A stretch of 64,000 nt of DNA from Halorussus salilacus (GTDB lineage Archaea; Halobacteriota; Halobacteria; Halobacteriales; Haladaptataceae), in NCBI RefSeq assembly GCF_024138125.1, contig NZ_CP099993.1, positions 2,914,001 through 2,978,000 on the forward strand, written 5' to 3'. Below are positions 15,718 to 23,473 of the stretch, in pieces; positions within the stretch are counted from its first letter, which is position 1, and every line of letters starts with the position of its first letter. The position numbers and the translations under genes are program-made. Below the pieces are notes generated by a model. It was given only the letters and a program-made list of their open reading frames with translations. It was not told the DNA's origin and ran no database searches.

Positions 15718-17120
15718 ACCCCCTGAAGCGGTTCCCGCGGGCGAACAACGCGTGGATGGACCTGAAGCATCGCGTGGCCCACTGGCGAAAGCGCCGGAAG
15801 CGCCGGGAGTTCGGCGGCCGAGCGGGCGCAGACCTGACCGTCACCGACCCCCGGAACGTCCTCGTCGTGGTACTCGACTGCCTCCGGGCCGACCACGTCT
15901 CGGGGTTCGGCCACGACCGGCCGACCACGCCCGCGCTCGACCGCTTCGCCGACGAGGCGGCGGCGTTCTCGAACGCCAAGGCCCCGAGTTCGTGGACGTT
16001 CCCCTCGATACCCTCCCTGCTGTCGGGGCGGTACCCCCACGAACACGGCGGGCGAATGGCGGCCGACCCGCGGAACCTCTCCTCCGAGCAGTTCCCCAGC
16101 AGGCCCCGGGCAGACGTCCCGATGCTCCCGGACCTGCTGGAGTCGGCGGGCTACGACACCGGGATGGTGACCGCGATTCCGATGGCCGAGGAGGCGGTCG
16201 GCGACCGGTTCCGGCACGTCAGCGTCAGGTACACCGACGCCAGCGAGCGGGTCGATGCGGCCCGCGAGTGGCTGTCCGGGCGCGACCGGTGGTTCTGTCA
16301 CCTCCACCTCGGGGACCCCCACGCGCCCCTCGATATCCCGGACGAACACCGCGAGACGTTCGGCGTGCCCGAGACGGACGGCCTCGAAGACTGGCGGTTC
16401 CGCGAGGGGACCGGGGACGGAGGCGACGACTTCGAATCCTATCGCGACGCCAAACTCCGGGCCTACGACGCCGCGATTCGGGGGGCCGACGACGCCCTCG
16501 CCGACCTGCTCGCCGACCTCCCCGACGACACCGTGGTCGTCGTCTGCGGCGACCACGGCGAGGCCTTCTGGGAGCATCCCGGATTGGAGCGCCGACTCAA
16601 CCACGACCCCCGGGGCTACTACGCGACCGACCACGGCCACAGCGTGCTCGAAGAGGTGGCGCGCGTTCCTCTCTGGGTTCGTGCGCCCGGCGTCGAGACC
16701 GGAGTCACCGACCGCCCCGTCTCGCTCGTGGATGTCGCGCCGACGATTCTGTCGGCGCTCGGCGCGGACGTTCCCGAGGTCCTCGGGGGCCCCGAGGACC
16801 TCAACAGTGCGGACGGCCTCAGCGGCCGGTCGCTCGCCGAGGCGGCGAGCGACCGGCCGCTGCTCTGCGAGGAGACGGCGTACGGCTACAATCAGCGCGC
16901 GGTCTGGCACGACGGCGAGAAACTGGTCGCGGTGCCCGAGACGGGCGAACGCGCGGCGTTCGCCCTCGACGGGTATCTGGAGGGCGACCCCCTCGACTCG
17001 GTGCCCGACCACCTCGACGCCGCGCTCGCGGGGTTCGGGTCGGGCGTCGCCGGGGGCGAGCGGATGGACGTGGACGACGACACCCGCGACCGGCTCGCGG
17101 AACTTGGCTACCTCGAATGA
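15714..17120 (+). CDS. Sulfatase-like hydrolase/transferase (alkaline-phosphatase superfamily)
   Basis: A 468-residue protein. The ATG at 15714 overlaps the upstream TGA (ATGA); the much longer open frame that continues upstream is in the wrong frame for the preceding genes and is not used. A basic N-terminal 35 residues (Arg/Lys-rich, unusual for this proteome) precede the fold. Then come Val-Val-Val-Leu-Asp-Cys-Leu-Arg-Ala-Asp-His, the nucleophile region Ser-Ser-Trp-Thr-Phe-Pro-Ser-Ile-Pro-Ser (Thr, not Cys/Ser of FGly sulfatases) and Cys-Gly-Asp-His-Gly-Glu-Ala-Phe-Trp-Glu-His. The basic start might contact the membrane. It ends Leu-Gly-Tyr-Leu-Glu, and its stop codon touches the stop of the convergent gene. 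Confidence 0.87.
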   Translation: MNPLKRFPRANNAWMDLKHRVAHWRKRRKRREFGGRAGADLTVTDPRNVLVVVLDCLRADHVSGFGHDRPTTPALDRFADEAAAFSNAKAPSSWTFPSIPSLLSGRYPHEHGGRMAADPRNLSSEQFPSRPRADVPMLPDLLESAGYDTGMVTAIPMAEEAVGDRFRHVSVRYTDASERVDAAREWLSGRDRWFCHLHLGDPHAPLDIPDEHRETFGVPETDGLEDWRFREGTGDGGDDFESYRDAKLRAYDAAIRGADDALADLLADLPDDTVVVVCGDHGEAFWEHPGLERRLNHDPRGYYATDHGHSVLEEVARVPLWVRAPGVETGVTDRPVSLVDVAPTILSALGADVPEVLGGPEDLNSADGLSGRSLAEAASDRPLLCEETAYGYNQRAVWHDGEKLVAVPETGERAAFALDGYLEGDPLDSVPDHLDAALAGFGSGVAGGERMDVDDDTRDRLAELGYLE

Positions 17121-18491
17121 CTACTCCATGTAGCCGAGGTCCTTGAGGTGGTCCTCGACCATCTCGTCGTCCTCGTCGATACCGCGCGAGCCGCCCTCTC
17201 GCATCCGCCTCATCCGCTCGCGATGGTCGTCGAGCGCTCGCGATAGCTCCGCGTACTCCGGCGGGGACTCGCCCGTACGGTCGTCCTCGGGGCGCTCGTC
17301 GGGGGTCTCGCGCACGTCGAAGCAGAACTCGCCGTCGTCGGCGTGCCGGAGGAGCTTCCAGCCGTCGGCCCGGCGGGCGCAACATCTGGCGTACTCGATT
17401 TGACGCCCCACGTCGGCGAACGCGTACTCGCGGCCCTCGACCTCGCCGTCGGCGAGGTCGAGGGCCGACGCGCCCTCCCAACCGTCGAACGCGTCGAGGC
17501 CGAGCGCGTCCGTAATCGTCGGTGCCGCGTCGATGAGCCGGACCTGTCCGTCCACGGTGGCGGCCCCGCGGTCGGGGTGAGCCACCACGAACGGGACCCG
17601 GAGCACGCCCTCCCAGAACTCCGGCGGGTGGCCCGCGTGGCCGTGTTCGCCCACGAGTTCGCCGTGGTCGGCGGTGAACACGACGAGGGTGTCGTCGAGC
17701 TCGCCGCGGTCGTCGAGCGCGTCGAGCAGGGCCGCGAACTGGTCGTCGACGTAGGCGCACTCGGCGTCGTACAGCCCCCGAATCAGCTCCCACTCGCGGT
17801 CGGTGACCTCCTCGGGGTGGTGGGTGCCCTTCCGCGAGAGGCCCCGACACCGCGCGAGCGGGAGGGGCTCGTCCAGAAATTCGCGCTGGTACTCGTCGGG
17901 AGCCTCGTAGGGGTGATGGGCGTCCATGTAGTGCAGCCACGCGAACCACTCGTTCTCGCGGTCGTCGACCCAGCCGAGCGCCCGGTCGTTCAGCGACTCG
18001 GCGCGCTCGTACTCGCTGTCGTTGCCGGTGGCGCTCGCGAACACCGCGTCGGCGCGGTTGTACACCGCCTCGATGGTCTTGAACAGCGGTCCGTCCTTGT
18101 CGAGGTTCGACTGGACGAACTGCTTGAGCCGCCCGGCCTCGGCCGCCCCGCTGGCGTCGTACATCTCGCCGAACCCGCGGTCGTAGCGGTACGACCCGCT
18201 CGCGAAGTGGTTGTCGGTGTAGCCCGCGGTGGCGTAGCCCTCCTCGCGCAGGGTCTCGGCCAGCGTCCGGATGGCGTCGTCGCGTCCGGGTTCGGGCAGA
18301 CCCAGTCCCTCGATGCTCGCGAAGTACCGACTGGCGTGGATGGCGGGGAACGACGCCGGGGTCGACGGCCCGTTGGCGACGCACTCGGTGAATTCGAGGG
18401 CGTCGTCGGCGAACGCGCGGGTCGCGGGCATCACCTCCGGGTTCACCCGGTCGGCGCGCAGGGAGTCGACCGTGACGAGGAGGACGTTCAT
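17121..18491 (-). CDS. Sulfatase-like hydrolase/transferase (alkaline-phosphatase superfamily)
   Basis: A 456-residue protein. ATG at 18491 is chosen because Asn-Val-Leu-Leu-Val-Thr-Val-Asp-Ser-Leu-Arg-Ala-Asp-Arg begins at once and a TATA box sits 21-31 nt upstream; an upstream GTG-type extension would be unconserved. The nucleophile region is Gly-Pro-Ser-Thr-Pro-Ala-Ser-Phe-Pro (Thr), and the metal site includes Thr-Ala-Asp-His-Gly-Glu-Leu-Val-Gly-Glu-His-Gly-His. It ends Leu-Gly-Tyr-Met-Glu, a variant of the shared tail. It converges with the 15714-17120 gene with no intergenic base, so neither has room for a separate terminator. Confidence 0.86.
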   Translation of the reverse strand: MNVLLVTVDSLRADRVNPEVMPATRAFADDALEFTECVANGPSTPASFPAIHASRYFASIEGLGLPEPGRDDAIRTLAETLREEGYATAGYTDNHFASGSYRYDRGFGEMYDASGAAEAGRLKQFVQSNLDKDGPLFKTIEAVYNRADAVFASATGNDSEYERAESLNDRALGWVDDRENEWFAWLHYMDAHHPYEAPDEYQREFLDEPLPLARCRGLSRKGTHHPEEVTDREWELIRGLYDAECAYVDDQFAALLDALDDRGELDDTLVVFTADHGELVGEHGHAGHPPEFWEGVLRVPFVVAHPDRGAATVDGQVRLIDAAPTITDALGLDAFDGWEGASALDLADGEVEGREYAFADVGRQIEYARCCARRADGWKLLRHADDGEFCFDVRETPDERPEDDRTGESPPEYAELSRALDDHRERMRRMREGGSRGIDEDDEMVEDHLKDLGYME

Positions 18492-18511
18492 ACTCGCGTG
18501 CAGTCGGTCGG

Positions 18512-18522
18512 CGCTTAAAACG
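18512..18522 (-). promoter_or_regulatory. TATA box for the gene at 18491
   Basis: The minus strand reads CGTTTTAAGCG, 21-31 nt before the ATG at 18491. It is similar to the boxes before the other phosphatase-superfamily genes (TTTAAGC core). Confidence 0.6.
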
Positions 18523-18632
18523 CTACTCGTCTCTCGTTCGACGGGTTCGCTCGATGTGGTGCCGAGAAACGGTTGCACCGCGCTCGGAGTTGGAGTTGGA
18601 ACCGGAAGAGAGGAACTCGGATTTCGGTGTCG

Positions 18633-18840
18633 GGAGCTAGCTACTCCCGGTACCTATGAGAACCGCACCGCCACCGCAACCGCGACCGCGACAGCCACAC
18701 GCCTCCCCAACCGACTCCCTCGCTCGCTCCGCTCGTTCGGTCGTCCCTCGCGCGCTGATGGCGCGGCACGACACCGCCGTGCCGCGCCAGCGCGCGCCGT
18801 GACGAGGGTGGAGAAGGCGCGAGACCGTGCGACGAGTGGC
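18633..18840 (+). repeat. Dispersed intergenic element, copy 2
   Basis: This fills most of the 385-nt gap between 18491 and 18877. It begins with GCTAGCTACTCCCGGTACC (18636-18654), which is identical at 29772-29790, then a run of ACCGC-type micro-repeats, then CTCCCCAACCGACTCCCTCG and a hairpin-rich segment ending near CCAGCGCGCGCC and GTGACGAGGG. The minus-strand reading of 1560-2004 has the same blocks in the same order, but with the first unit repeated eight times. It has no coding character. Confidence 0.65.
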
Positions 18841-18876
18841 TCTGTATGAGAAACGCGACTCCGGAGAGTTCGAAAC

Positions 18877-19941
18877 TCACCGATACACCGCCAGCACGCG
18901 CTCGGTCACGTCGTCCCACGTCGGCAGGGCGGCGTCGGGCGCGTCGCGCCCGACCGCCGCCCGGACGCCCGCGGCCACGTCCTCGGGCGCGACCGACTCG
19001 ACGCCCACGCAGTCGGCGCGGTCGGTCCAGTCGACCAGTGCGCCCGCCTCCCGGACCACGCAGGGCGTCCCCGACGCGAGGGCCTCGGCGACGGTCATGC
19101 CGTAGGACTCGAACACCGAGAGCGCGAGGTACGCCTCGGCCCCGGCGTAGAGTCCGGGGAGGCGGTCGGATTCGACGTAGCCGAGGAACGCCACCCGGTC
19201 GGCCACGCCAGCCTCGCGGGCGAGTCGCTCCAGTTCGTCGCGGTAGTCGCCCGACCCCGCGACCAGCAGGTCGTACTCCGGCAGGTCGGCGAGCGCCCGG
19301 ACGGCGTGCTGGACGCCCTTGTACTCCTCCAGTCGCCCGACGCAGAGCAGGTAGGGTCGGTCGCGGTCCTCGGGGGTCGCGTCGGCGAACCGCGAGACGT
19401 CGAGGCCGTTTGGAATCACGGTCGCCTCGACGCCGAAGTCGGCGCGAAGCCGTCTTCGCTCCCAGTCGCTGACCGCGACCACCGCGTCGGCCCGGCGGAG
19501 CGCCCACCCGCCGAGGGGTCGGTACAGCGAGAGCAGTCGGTCCCGGACCGGGTCTGCGCTCGCGCCGTGGTAGTGGGGCGTGACGACGAATCGCGCGTCG
19601 CTCGCTCCGTGGAGGACCGACGCGGCGCTCGCCCCGAGCGCCGCGAACGCGACCGGCAGGGAGTGGTAGTTGTGGGCGTGGACCACGTCGGGGTCGGCAC
19701 GGGCGACGGCGCGGGCGATTCCGGGCGCGACGTGGAAGGCCCCGCCGGGCGCGAACCCCCGGAATCGACGGACTTCGACGCCGTTCCGGGTCTCTCGGTC
19801 GGGAACCCCGCGGCCAGCGTCGGCCGCCAAGACCGTCACCTCGTGGCCGCGCTCGACCAGTCGCTCGGCTATCTCGGCGACGTGGGTCTCGACGCCGCCG
19901 GTGCGTGGCGGGTACCGGGGTGTGACCTGGAGAACTCTCAT
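18877..19941 (-). CDS. Glycosyltransferase family 4 (GT-B fold)
   Basis: A 354-residue enzyme with the typical GT4 N-terminus Val-Thr-Pro-Arg-Tyr-Pro-Pro-Arg-Thr-Gly-Gly-Val-Glu-Thr-His (residues 6-20), then Val-His-Ala-His-Asn-Tyr. The donor domain has Cys-Val-Gly-Arg-Leu-Glu-Glu-Tyr-Lys-Gly-Val and Ser-Val-Phe-Glu-Ser-Tyr-Gly-Met-Thr-Val-Ala-Glu-Ala-Leu-Ala-Ser-Gly, carrying the EX7E-type glutamates. It is followed 9 nt downstream on the transcript side by the GT2 gene at 19951-21093, which lies upstream in the same orientation, so the two form an operon. The role is sugar addition to a surface glycan; the specific linkage is unknown. Confidence 0.9.
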   Translation of the reverse strand: MRVLQVTPRYPPRTGGVETHVAEIAERLVERGHEVTVLAADAGRGVPDRETRNGVEVRRFRGFAPGGAFHVAPGIARAVARADPDVVHAHNYHSLPVAFAALGASAASVLHGASDARFVVTPHYHGASADPVRDRLLSLYRPLGGWALRRADAVVAVSDWERRRLRADFGVEATVIPNGLDVSRFADATPEDRDRPYLLCVGRLEEYKGVQHAVRALADLPEYDLLVAGSGDYRDELERLAREAGVADRVAFLGYVESDRLPGLYAGAEAYLALSVFESYGMTVAEALASGTPCVVREAGALVDWTDRADCVGVESVAPEDVAAGVRAAVGRDAPDAALPTWDDVTERVLAVYR

Positions 19942-19950
19942 CCGCGGGCC

Positions 19951-21093
19951 TCAGTCGAACGCCTCGCGGAGTTCCTCGTCGACCTCCCACGTCCCGTCGC
20001 CCTCCCCGCGCAGGAGTTCGACCGCGGCGTGGAGCAGCGACACCTGCGAGTCGAGGACGGCGTAGACGGCCTGTAGGGGGCCGAGCAGGTCCTTCTGTCC
20101 GAGCCAGACGAACCCCGCGAGCGCGGCCGGGACCGCCAGACCCGCGGGGCCCGCGACCGACACCGCCGCGGCGGTGACGACCAGCGCGTCGAGCGCCACG
20201 AGCCACGGCGAGGCCACCATGAACCACCAGTTGAACGGGAGGACGACCCGGCCGTAGTTGCCGTACTTCCCGAGCGCGTCGCGGTGCTGGACGAGCAGGC
20301 GGATGAGTCCCATCCCCCTGCGGTCCTTCTGGAGGCGGCGCTTGCCGAAGTCCGAGTGGGAGGCCTCGCTGTACCGGACCGCGGGGTCGAAGACCACGCG
20401 GTCGCCGCCGCGGCGAATCTTGAGCGCGAGTTCGGTGTCGTCGGCGAGCGACTCGGGGTCGAGGGGGACGATGGCGTCGTTCTCGAACGCCGAGAACGGA
20501 CCGTGGAAGATGAGCGTCGAGTCGAGGTGCGATTCGAGCGTCTGGACGTGTGCCTGGACGCCCCGGTAGCCCGCCTCGACCTCGCTCCCGCCGAGGACCT
20601 CGGCGTTCTGGCCCGTGACGGCCGCCACGTCGGGGTCGGCGAGGTTCGCGGCGGCCTCCCGGAGCGCGTCGTCGGCGACGTACGAATCGCAGTCGGTCTT
20701 GACGACCATCTCGTTGCCCGCGGCGGCGTAGGCGTCGTTGAGCGCGGGTGCGAGTCCCCGGCGCTCCTCCTCGCGGATGAGGGTCAGGTCGGGATGCTCG
20801 CGGTCGGCGAAGTACTCCTCGATCACCTCGGGGGTCTCGTCGTCGCTCGAATCCACGACGACGAGTTCGACCTTCTCCATCGGGTAGTCGAGCGAGAGCA
20901 GGTCGTCGAGCTTCTTCTCGACGATGCCCGACTCGTTGTACGTCGGGAGGACGACGCTGACGGTCGGCTCGGCGTCGCGCTTGTCGGCGGGCGACCCGCT
21001 CGGCCGGACCCACGCGTACAGCGCGAGGAATGCGAGGTACGGCAACGCCGTAACGGCGACGAGCGCCCCGGCGGCGGCCACGAGGCTGTTCAT
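19951..21093 (-). CDS. Membrane-anchored glycosyltransferase family 2
   Basis: A 380-residue GT-A fold enzyme. One N-terminal helix (about residues 5-27) is followed by Val-Ser-Val-Val-Leu-Pro-Thr-Tyr-Asn-Glu, Val-Val-Val-Asp-Ser-Ser-Asp-Asp, a Lys-Thr-Asp-Cys-Asp DXD-type metal motif, and two or more C-terminal hydrophobic helices (about 290-340). This layout is that of processive or lipid-linked GT2 enzymes working at the cytoplasmic membrane face. It is first in an operon with the GT4 gene and has a TATA box just upstream. It is divergent from aglJ, 152 nt away. Confidence 0.9.
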   Translation of the reverse strand: MNSLVAAAGALVAVTALPYLAFLALYAWVRPSGSPADKRDAEPTVSVVLPTYNESGIVEKKLDDLLSLDYPMEKVELVVVDSSDDETPEVIEEYFADREHPDLTLIREEERRGLAPALNDAYAAAGNEMVVKTDCDSYVADDALREAAANLADPDVAAVTGQNAEVLGGSEVEAGYRGVQAHVQTLESHLDSTLIFHGPFSAFENDAIVPLDPESLADDTELALKIRRGGDRVVFDPAVRYSEASHSDFGKRRLQKDRRGMGLIRLLVQHRDALGKYGNYGRVVLPFNWWFMVASPWLVALDALVVTAAAVSVAGPAGLAVPAALAGFVWLGQKDLLGPLQAVYAVLDSQVSLLHAAVELLRGEGDGTWEVDEELREAFD

Positions 21094-21111
21094 ACCGTGG
21101 AATATGGAATC

Positions 21112-21121
21112 GGGTTATAAC
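21112..21121 (-). promoter_or_regulatory. TATA box for the GT2 gene at 21093
   Basis: The minus strand reads GTTATAACCC, 19-28 nt before the ATG. It is the promoter side of a divergent region with aglJ (start 21246). On the aglJ side I see only a weak A/T-rich AAGCCTTTTG near 21212-21221. Confidence 0.5.
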
Positions 21122-21245
21122 ATACTGTTGTTTCGGGGTGTCGCCGAGTCGGCGCGAAAGGCGTGGTCTCCGGACATCGCTCCCCGGGTATCGGGCGGCG
21201 GTCGAGAAGTAAGCCTTTTGCGGACGTGGTGTCCACACCCTGCCA

Positions 21246-22154
21246 ATGGCCGAGTTCGAGGACGTGTGCGTTCTCATCCCCACGCTGAACGAAGCCGCGA
21301 CCATCGGCGACGTGATCGAGGGGTTCACGAGCCGCGGGTTCGAGAACGTTCTCGTCGTCGACGGCGACTCCACCGACGGCACCGCGGAGATAGCCCGAGA
21401 CCGCGGCGCGCGCGTCGTCGAGCAGTCCGGCACCGGGAAGGGACAGGCGATCCGAGAGGCGATCCGCCACGTCGACGCCGAGTACGTCCTGATGCTCGAC
21501 GGCGACGGGACGTACCGGCCCGAGGACGCCGACGCGATGCTCGAACCCCTCCTCGAAGGCGAGTACGAGCACGTCATCGGCGACCGCTTCGCCGACATGG
21601 AGGACGGCGCGATGTCGCGGCTGAACCGACTCGGCAACGCGATGTTCAACTGGGTGTTCCGCCACGTCCACGGCGAGAACTTCGAGGACATCCTGAGCGG
21701 CTACCGGGCGTTCACCCGCGAGTCGGTCGAGGACTTCTACCTCGACGCCGACGGCTTCGGCGTCGAGACCGAGATGGCGGTCGAGTGCGTCAAGCACGGC
21801 GTCCCGACCACGGTGGTCCCCATCCGGTACGAGGCCCGCCCCGACGGGTCGGACACGAACCTCCACCCGCTCCGGGACGGCGGCGTCATCCTCGTCACGC
21901 TCTACCAGCTCGCGAAGACGAGCAATCCCATGTTCTACTTCGGAAGCGTCGGCGTGGTGAGCGGGCTGTTCGGCGTCGCGATGGCCGGGTACGTCGCCTA
22001 CGAGTGGTTCGTGAAGGTTCCCCGCGAGAGCCACGAGGTGCTGGCGCTGGTCTCGGCGTTCGCCATCCTGTTCGGCGTGCAGTTGCTGATGTTCGGCGTC
22101 CTCTCGGACCTCATCGTGACGCTCCATCGAGAACAGATGCGGCGGCTGGAGTGA
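21246..22154 (+). CDS. aglJ: S-layer glycoprotein N-glycosyltransferase AglJ
   Basis: A 302-residue GT2 enzyme of the DPM1-like type. Motifs are Leu-Ile-Pro-Thr-Leu-Asn-Glu-Ala (near residue 10), Val-Val-Asp-Gly-Asp-Ser-Thr-Asp-Gly, the Leu-Asp-Gly-Asp-Gly-Thr-Tyr DXD region near 83, and Leu-Ser-Gly-Tyr-Arg-Ala-Phe. Two C-terminal transmembrane helices (about 222-245 and 258-285) anchor it. In Haloferax volcanii AglJ adds the first hexose to dolichyl phosphate, starting the N-glycan that AglB transfers; the same role is expected here. The next gene starts inside its stop codon (GTGA). Confidence 0.9.
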   Translation: MAEFEDVCVLIPTLNEAATIGDVIEGFTSRGFENVLVVDGDSTDGTAEIARDRGARVVEQSGTGKGQAIREAIRHVDAEYVLMLDGDGTYRPEDADAMLEPLLEGEYEHVIGDRFADMEDGAMSRLNRLGNAMFNWVFRHVHGENFEDILSGYRAFTRESVEDFYLDADGFGVETEMAVECVKHGVPTTVVPIRYEARPDGSDTNLHPLRDGGVILVTLYQLAKTSNPMFYFGSVGVVSGLFGVAMAGYVAYEWFVKVPRESHEVLALVSAFAILFGVQLLMFGVLSDLIVTLHREQMRRLE

Positions 22155-22708
22155 CGGGCGTGCGGTCGAGAGCCGCGGCGTCGGTCGCCGCCCTCGGAAC
22201 GGTCGCGCTGGTGGCCCCGGGCGTCGTCGCCGCCGGACTCGCGCTCGTTCCCGGTCTCGATACGTGGCCCAGCCTCGGCGCGCTTCGCAGGTGGGGTCTG
22301 ACGTACGCCCTCGTCGGCGTTCTCGCTGAACGGCAACTGCGCCGCGACCGGCGAGTCGATCCGAGACGGGCGGGGGCGATAGCGTGCGTCGCGGCGCTCG
22401 CGCTGTTCTGGGCACACCTCCTCGCCCTTCCCGATTTCGACGCTGCGGTCGAGACGTTCTCGTGGTCGGTCGCGGTCGTCGTTCCCTTCGTCGCGGGGAC
22501 CCCGCGGAGCGTGGCCGGTCGATACCTCGCGCTCGGTCTCCTCGCGCTCCCGATAGCCGCCACGAGAATCGCCAGCGAACCGGTCGCGTTCGCGTACGTC
22601 GTGTCCCCGCTCGCGGACGCGACCTACCGCTCGCTGGTCGGAGCGACGTTCGGCCTCCCGCTGTTCGCGCTCGGCGGTGTCGTGGGAGGGGAGAAGCAGG
22701 TGGATTAG
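22151..22708 (+). CDS. Polytopic membrane protein coupled to aglJ
   Basis: A 185-residue hydrophobic protein with about five to six helices and short basic/acidic loops. The GTG at 22151 overlaps the aglJ TGA (GTGA), so translation is probably coupled; the long open frame upstream of this GTG is only the shadow of aglJ. I recognise no family. Its tie to aglJ suggests a membrane partner in glycan assembly, but this is inference. It ends 4 nt inside the convergent 22705-23037 gene. Confidence 0.75.
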   Translation: MTGVRSRAAASVAALGTVALVAPGVVAAGLALVPGLDTWPSLGALRRWGLTYALVGVLAERQLRRDRRVDPRRAGAIACVAALALFWAHLLALPDFDAAVETFSWSVAVVVPFVAGTPRSVAGRYLALGLLALPIAATRIASEPVAFAYVVSPLADATYRSLVGATFGLPLFALGGVVGGEKQVD

Positions 22709-23037
22709 AGCGGGAGCGCGGCCCGGACGCGCTCGATGACGCCGGGCGACCGGGAGTTGCGATAGCGCTCGAAGACGGGGTGGAGCGCGTTCAGCAGTTC
22801 CTGCTCGCTCTCGAAGCGGTCGCGGTCGAGCTCCGAGAGCGCCTCCGAGAGCGCGACCGCGTGTCCTTTGGCGTTGTAGTCGATGCGCGGGTCCGACAGC
22901 GTGCTGACGACCTCCGCGCCGGTCGCGGGAAACGAGAGGTCGGCCTCGTCGAGTTCGGCCGCCACCTCCGCGATGCCGAACTCGATGACCTCGGGCCCGT
23001 CGTCGCCGGAGTTCGATTGTGGTGGCCTCACGCCCAT
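22705..23037 (-). CDS. DUF5789-like small haloarchaeal protein
   Basis: A 110-residue acidic soluble protein. The central part (Leu-Ser-Phe-Pro-Ala-Thr-Gly-Ala-Glu-Val... Asp-Pro-Arg-Ile-Asp-Tyr-Asn-Ala-Lys-Gly) fits the haloarchaeal DUF5789 pattern from memory, and the function of that family is unknown to me. The stop TAA overlaps the stop of the convergent plus-strand gene. Confidence 0.7.
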   Translation of the reverse strand: MGVRPPQSNSGDDGPEVIEFGIAEVAAELDEADLSFPATGAEVVSTLSDPRIDYNAKGHAVALSEALSELDRDRFESEQELLNALHPVFERYRNSRSPGVIERVRAALPL

Positions 23038-23130
23038 GGGTCGGGGTACTCGCTCCCTGCTTGAAAAACTACTCCCTCCCGGCGTCGCGAGTCAGTACCC
23101 CTAAGCCCCTCGGACGACTACGCGGCGGTG

Positions 23131-23370
23131 ATGGACGCGACCACGACGGACGACGGGCGGACGGTGTACGTCGCCCGCGAGGAGGGCGAGCGCGGGTCGA
23201 AGGGGCCCTTCTTCGTCGTCTACACCGGTGACGCGGGCGAGGACCGTTACGGCTACTTCTGCGGGAACTGCGAGCAAATCGACAACGCGATGGACCCGAT
23301 GGGCCGCATCGAGTGCAACGTCTGTGGCAACATCCGCAAGCCGACCGAGTGGGACGCCGCTCACGAGTGA
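23131..23370 (+). CDS. Small zinc-ribbon-like protein
   Basis: A 79-residue protein with Cys-Gly-Asn-Cys near residue 47 and Cys-Asn-Val-Cys-Gly near 68, a four-cysteine zinc ribbon. It is rich in aromatic residues between (Phe-Phe-Val-Val-Tyr-Thr). ATG at 23131 is preferred over the adjacent GTG at 23128. This is a conserved small haloarchaeal type (possibly DUF5816), function unknown; zinc binding is inferred from the cysteines. Confidence 0.75.
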   Translation: MDATTTDDGRTVYVAREEGERGSKGPFFVVYTGDAGEDRYGYFCGNCEQIDNAMDPMGRIECNVCGNIRKPTEWDAAHE

Positions 23371-23443
23371 CGCCCGGGCGGAGGGTCCGCTCGCGAGCGA
23401 ATCGGCCACTCGACTTTTGGACGCGATTCCCGAAGAAGGAGCC

Positions 23444-23473
23444 ATGACCGAATGCTGGGTGACGGTTCCATGA
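23444..23473 (+). other. Possible 9-codon leader ORF with Shine-Dalgarno
   Basis: GAAGGAG is followed 3 nt later by ATG (23444), giving a nine-residue peptide that stops in TGA overlapping the ATG of the next gene (ATGA at 23470). A good ribosome site in front of such a short frame, in a genome where most genes lack one, suggests translational coupling or a leader peptide. It could also mark a 5' frame error in the next gene. Confidence 0.25.

Noticed and set aside
18641-21691. 1016-codon minus-strand open frame
   Set aside because: It is a GC-rich shadow of the two glycosyltransferase genes and aglJ, with an Arg-rich product and no domains.
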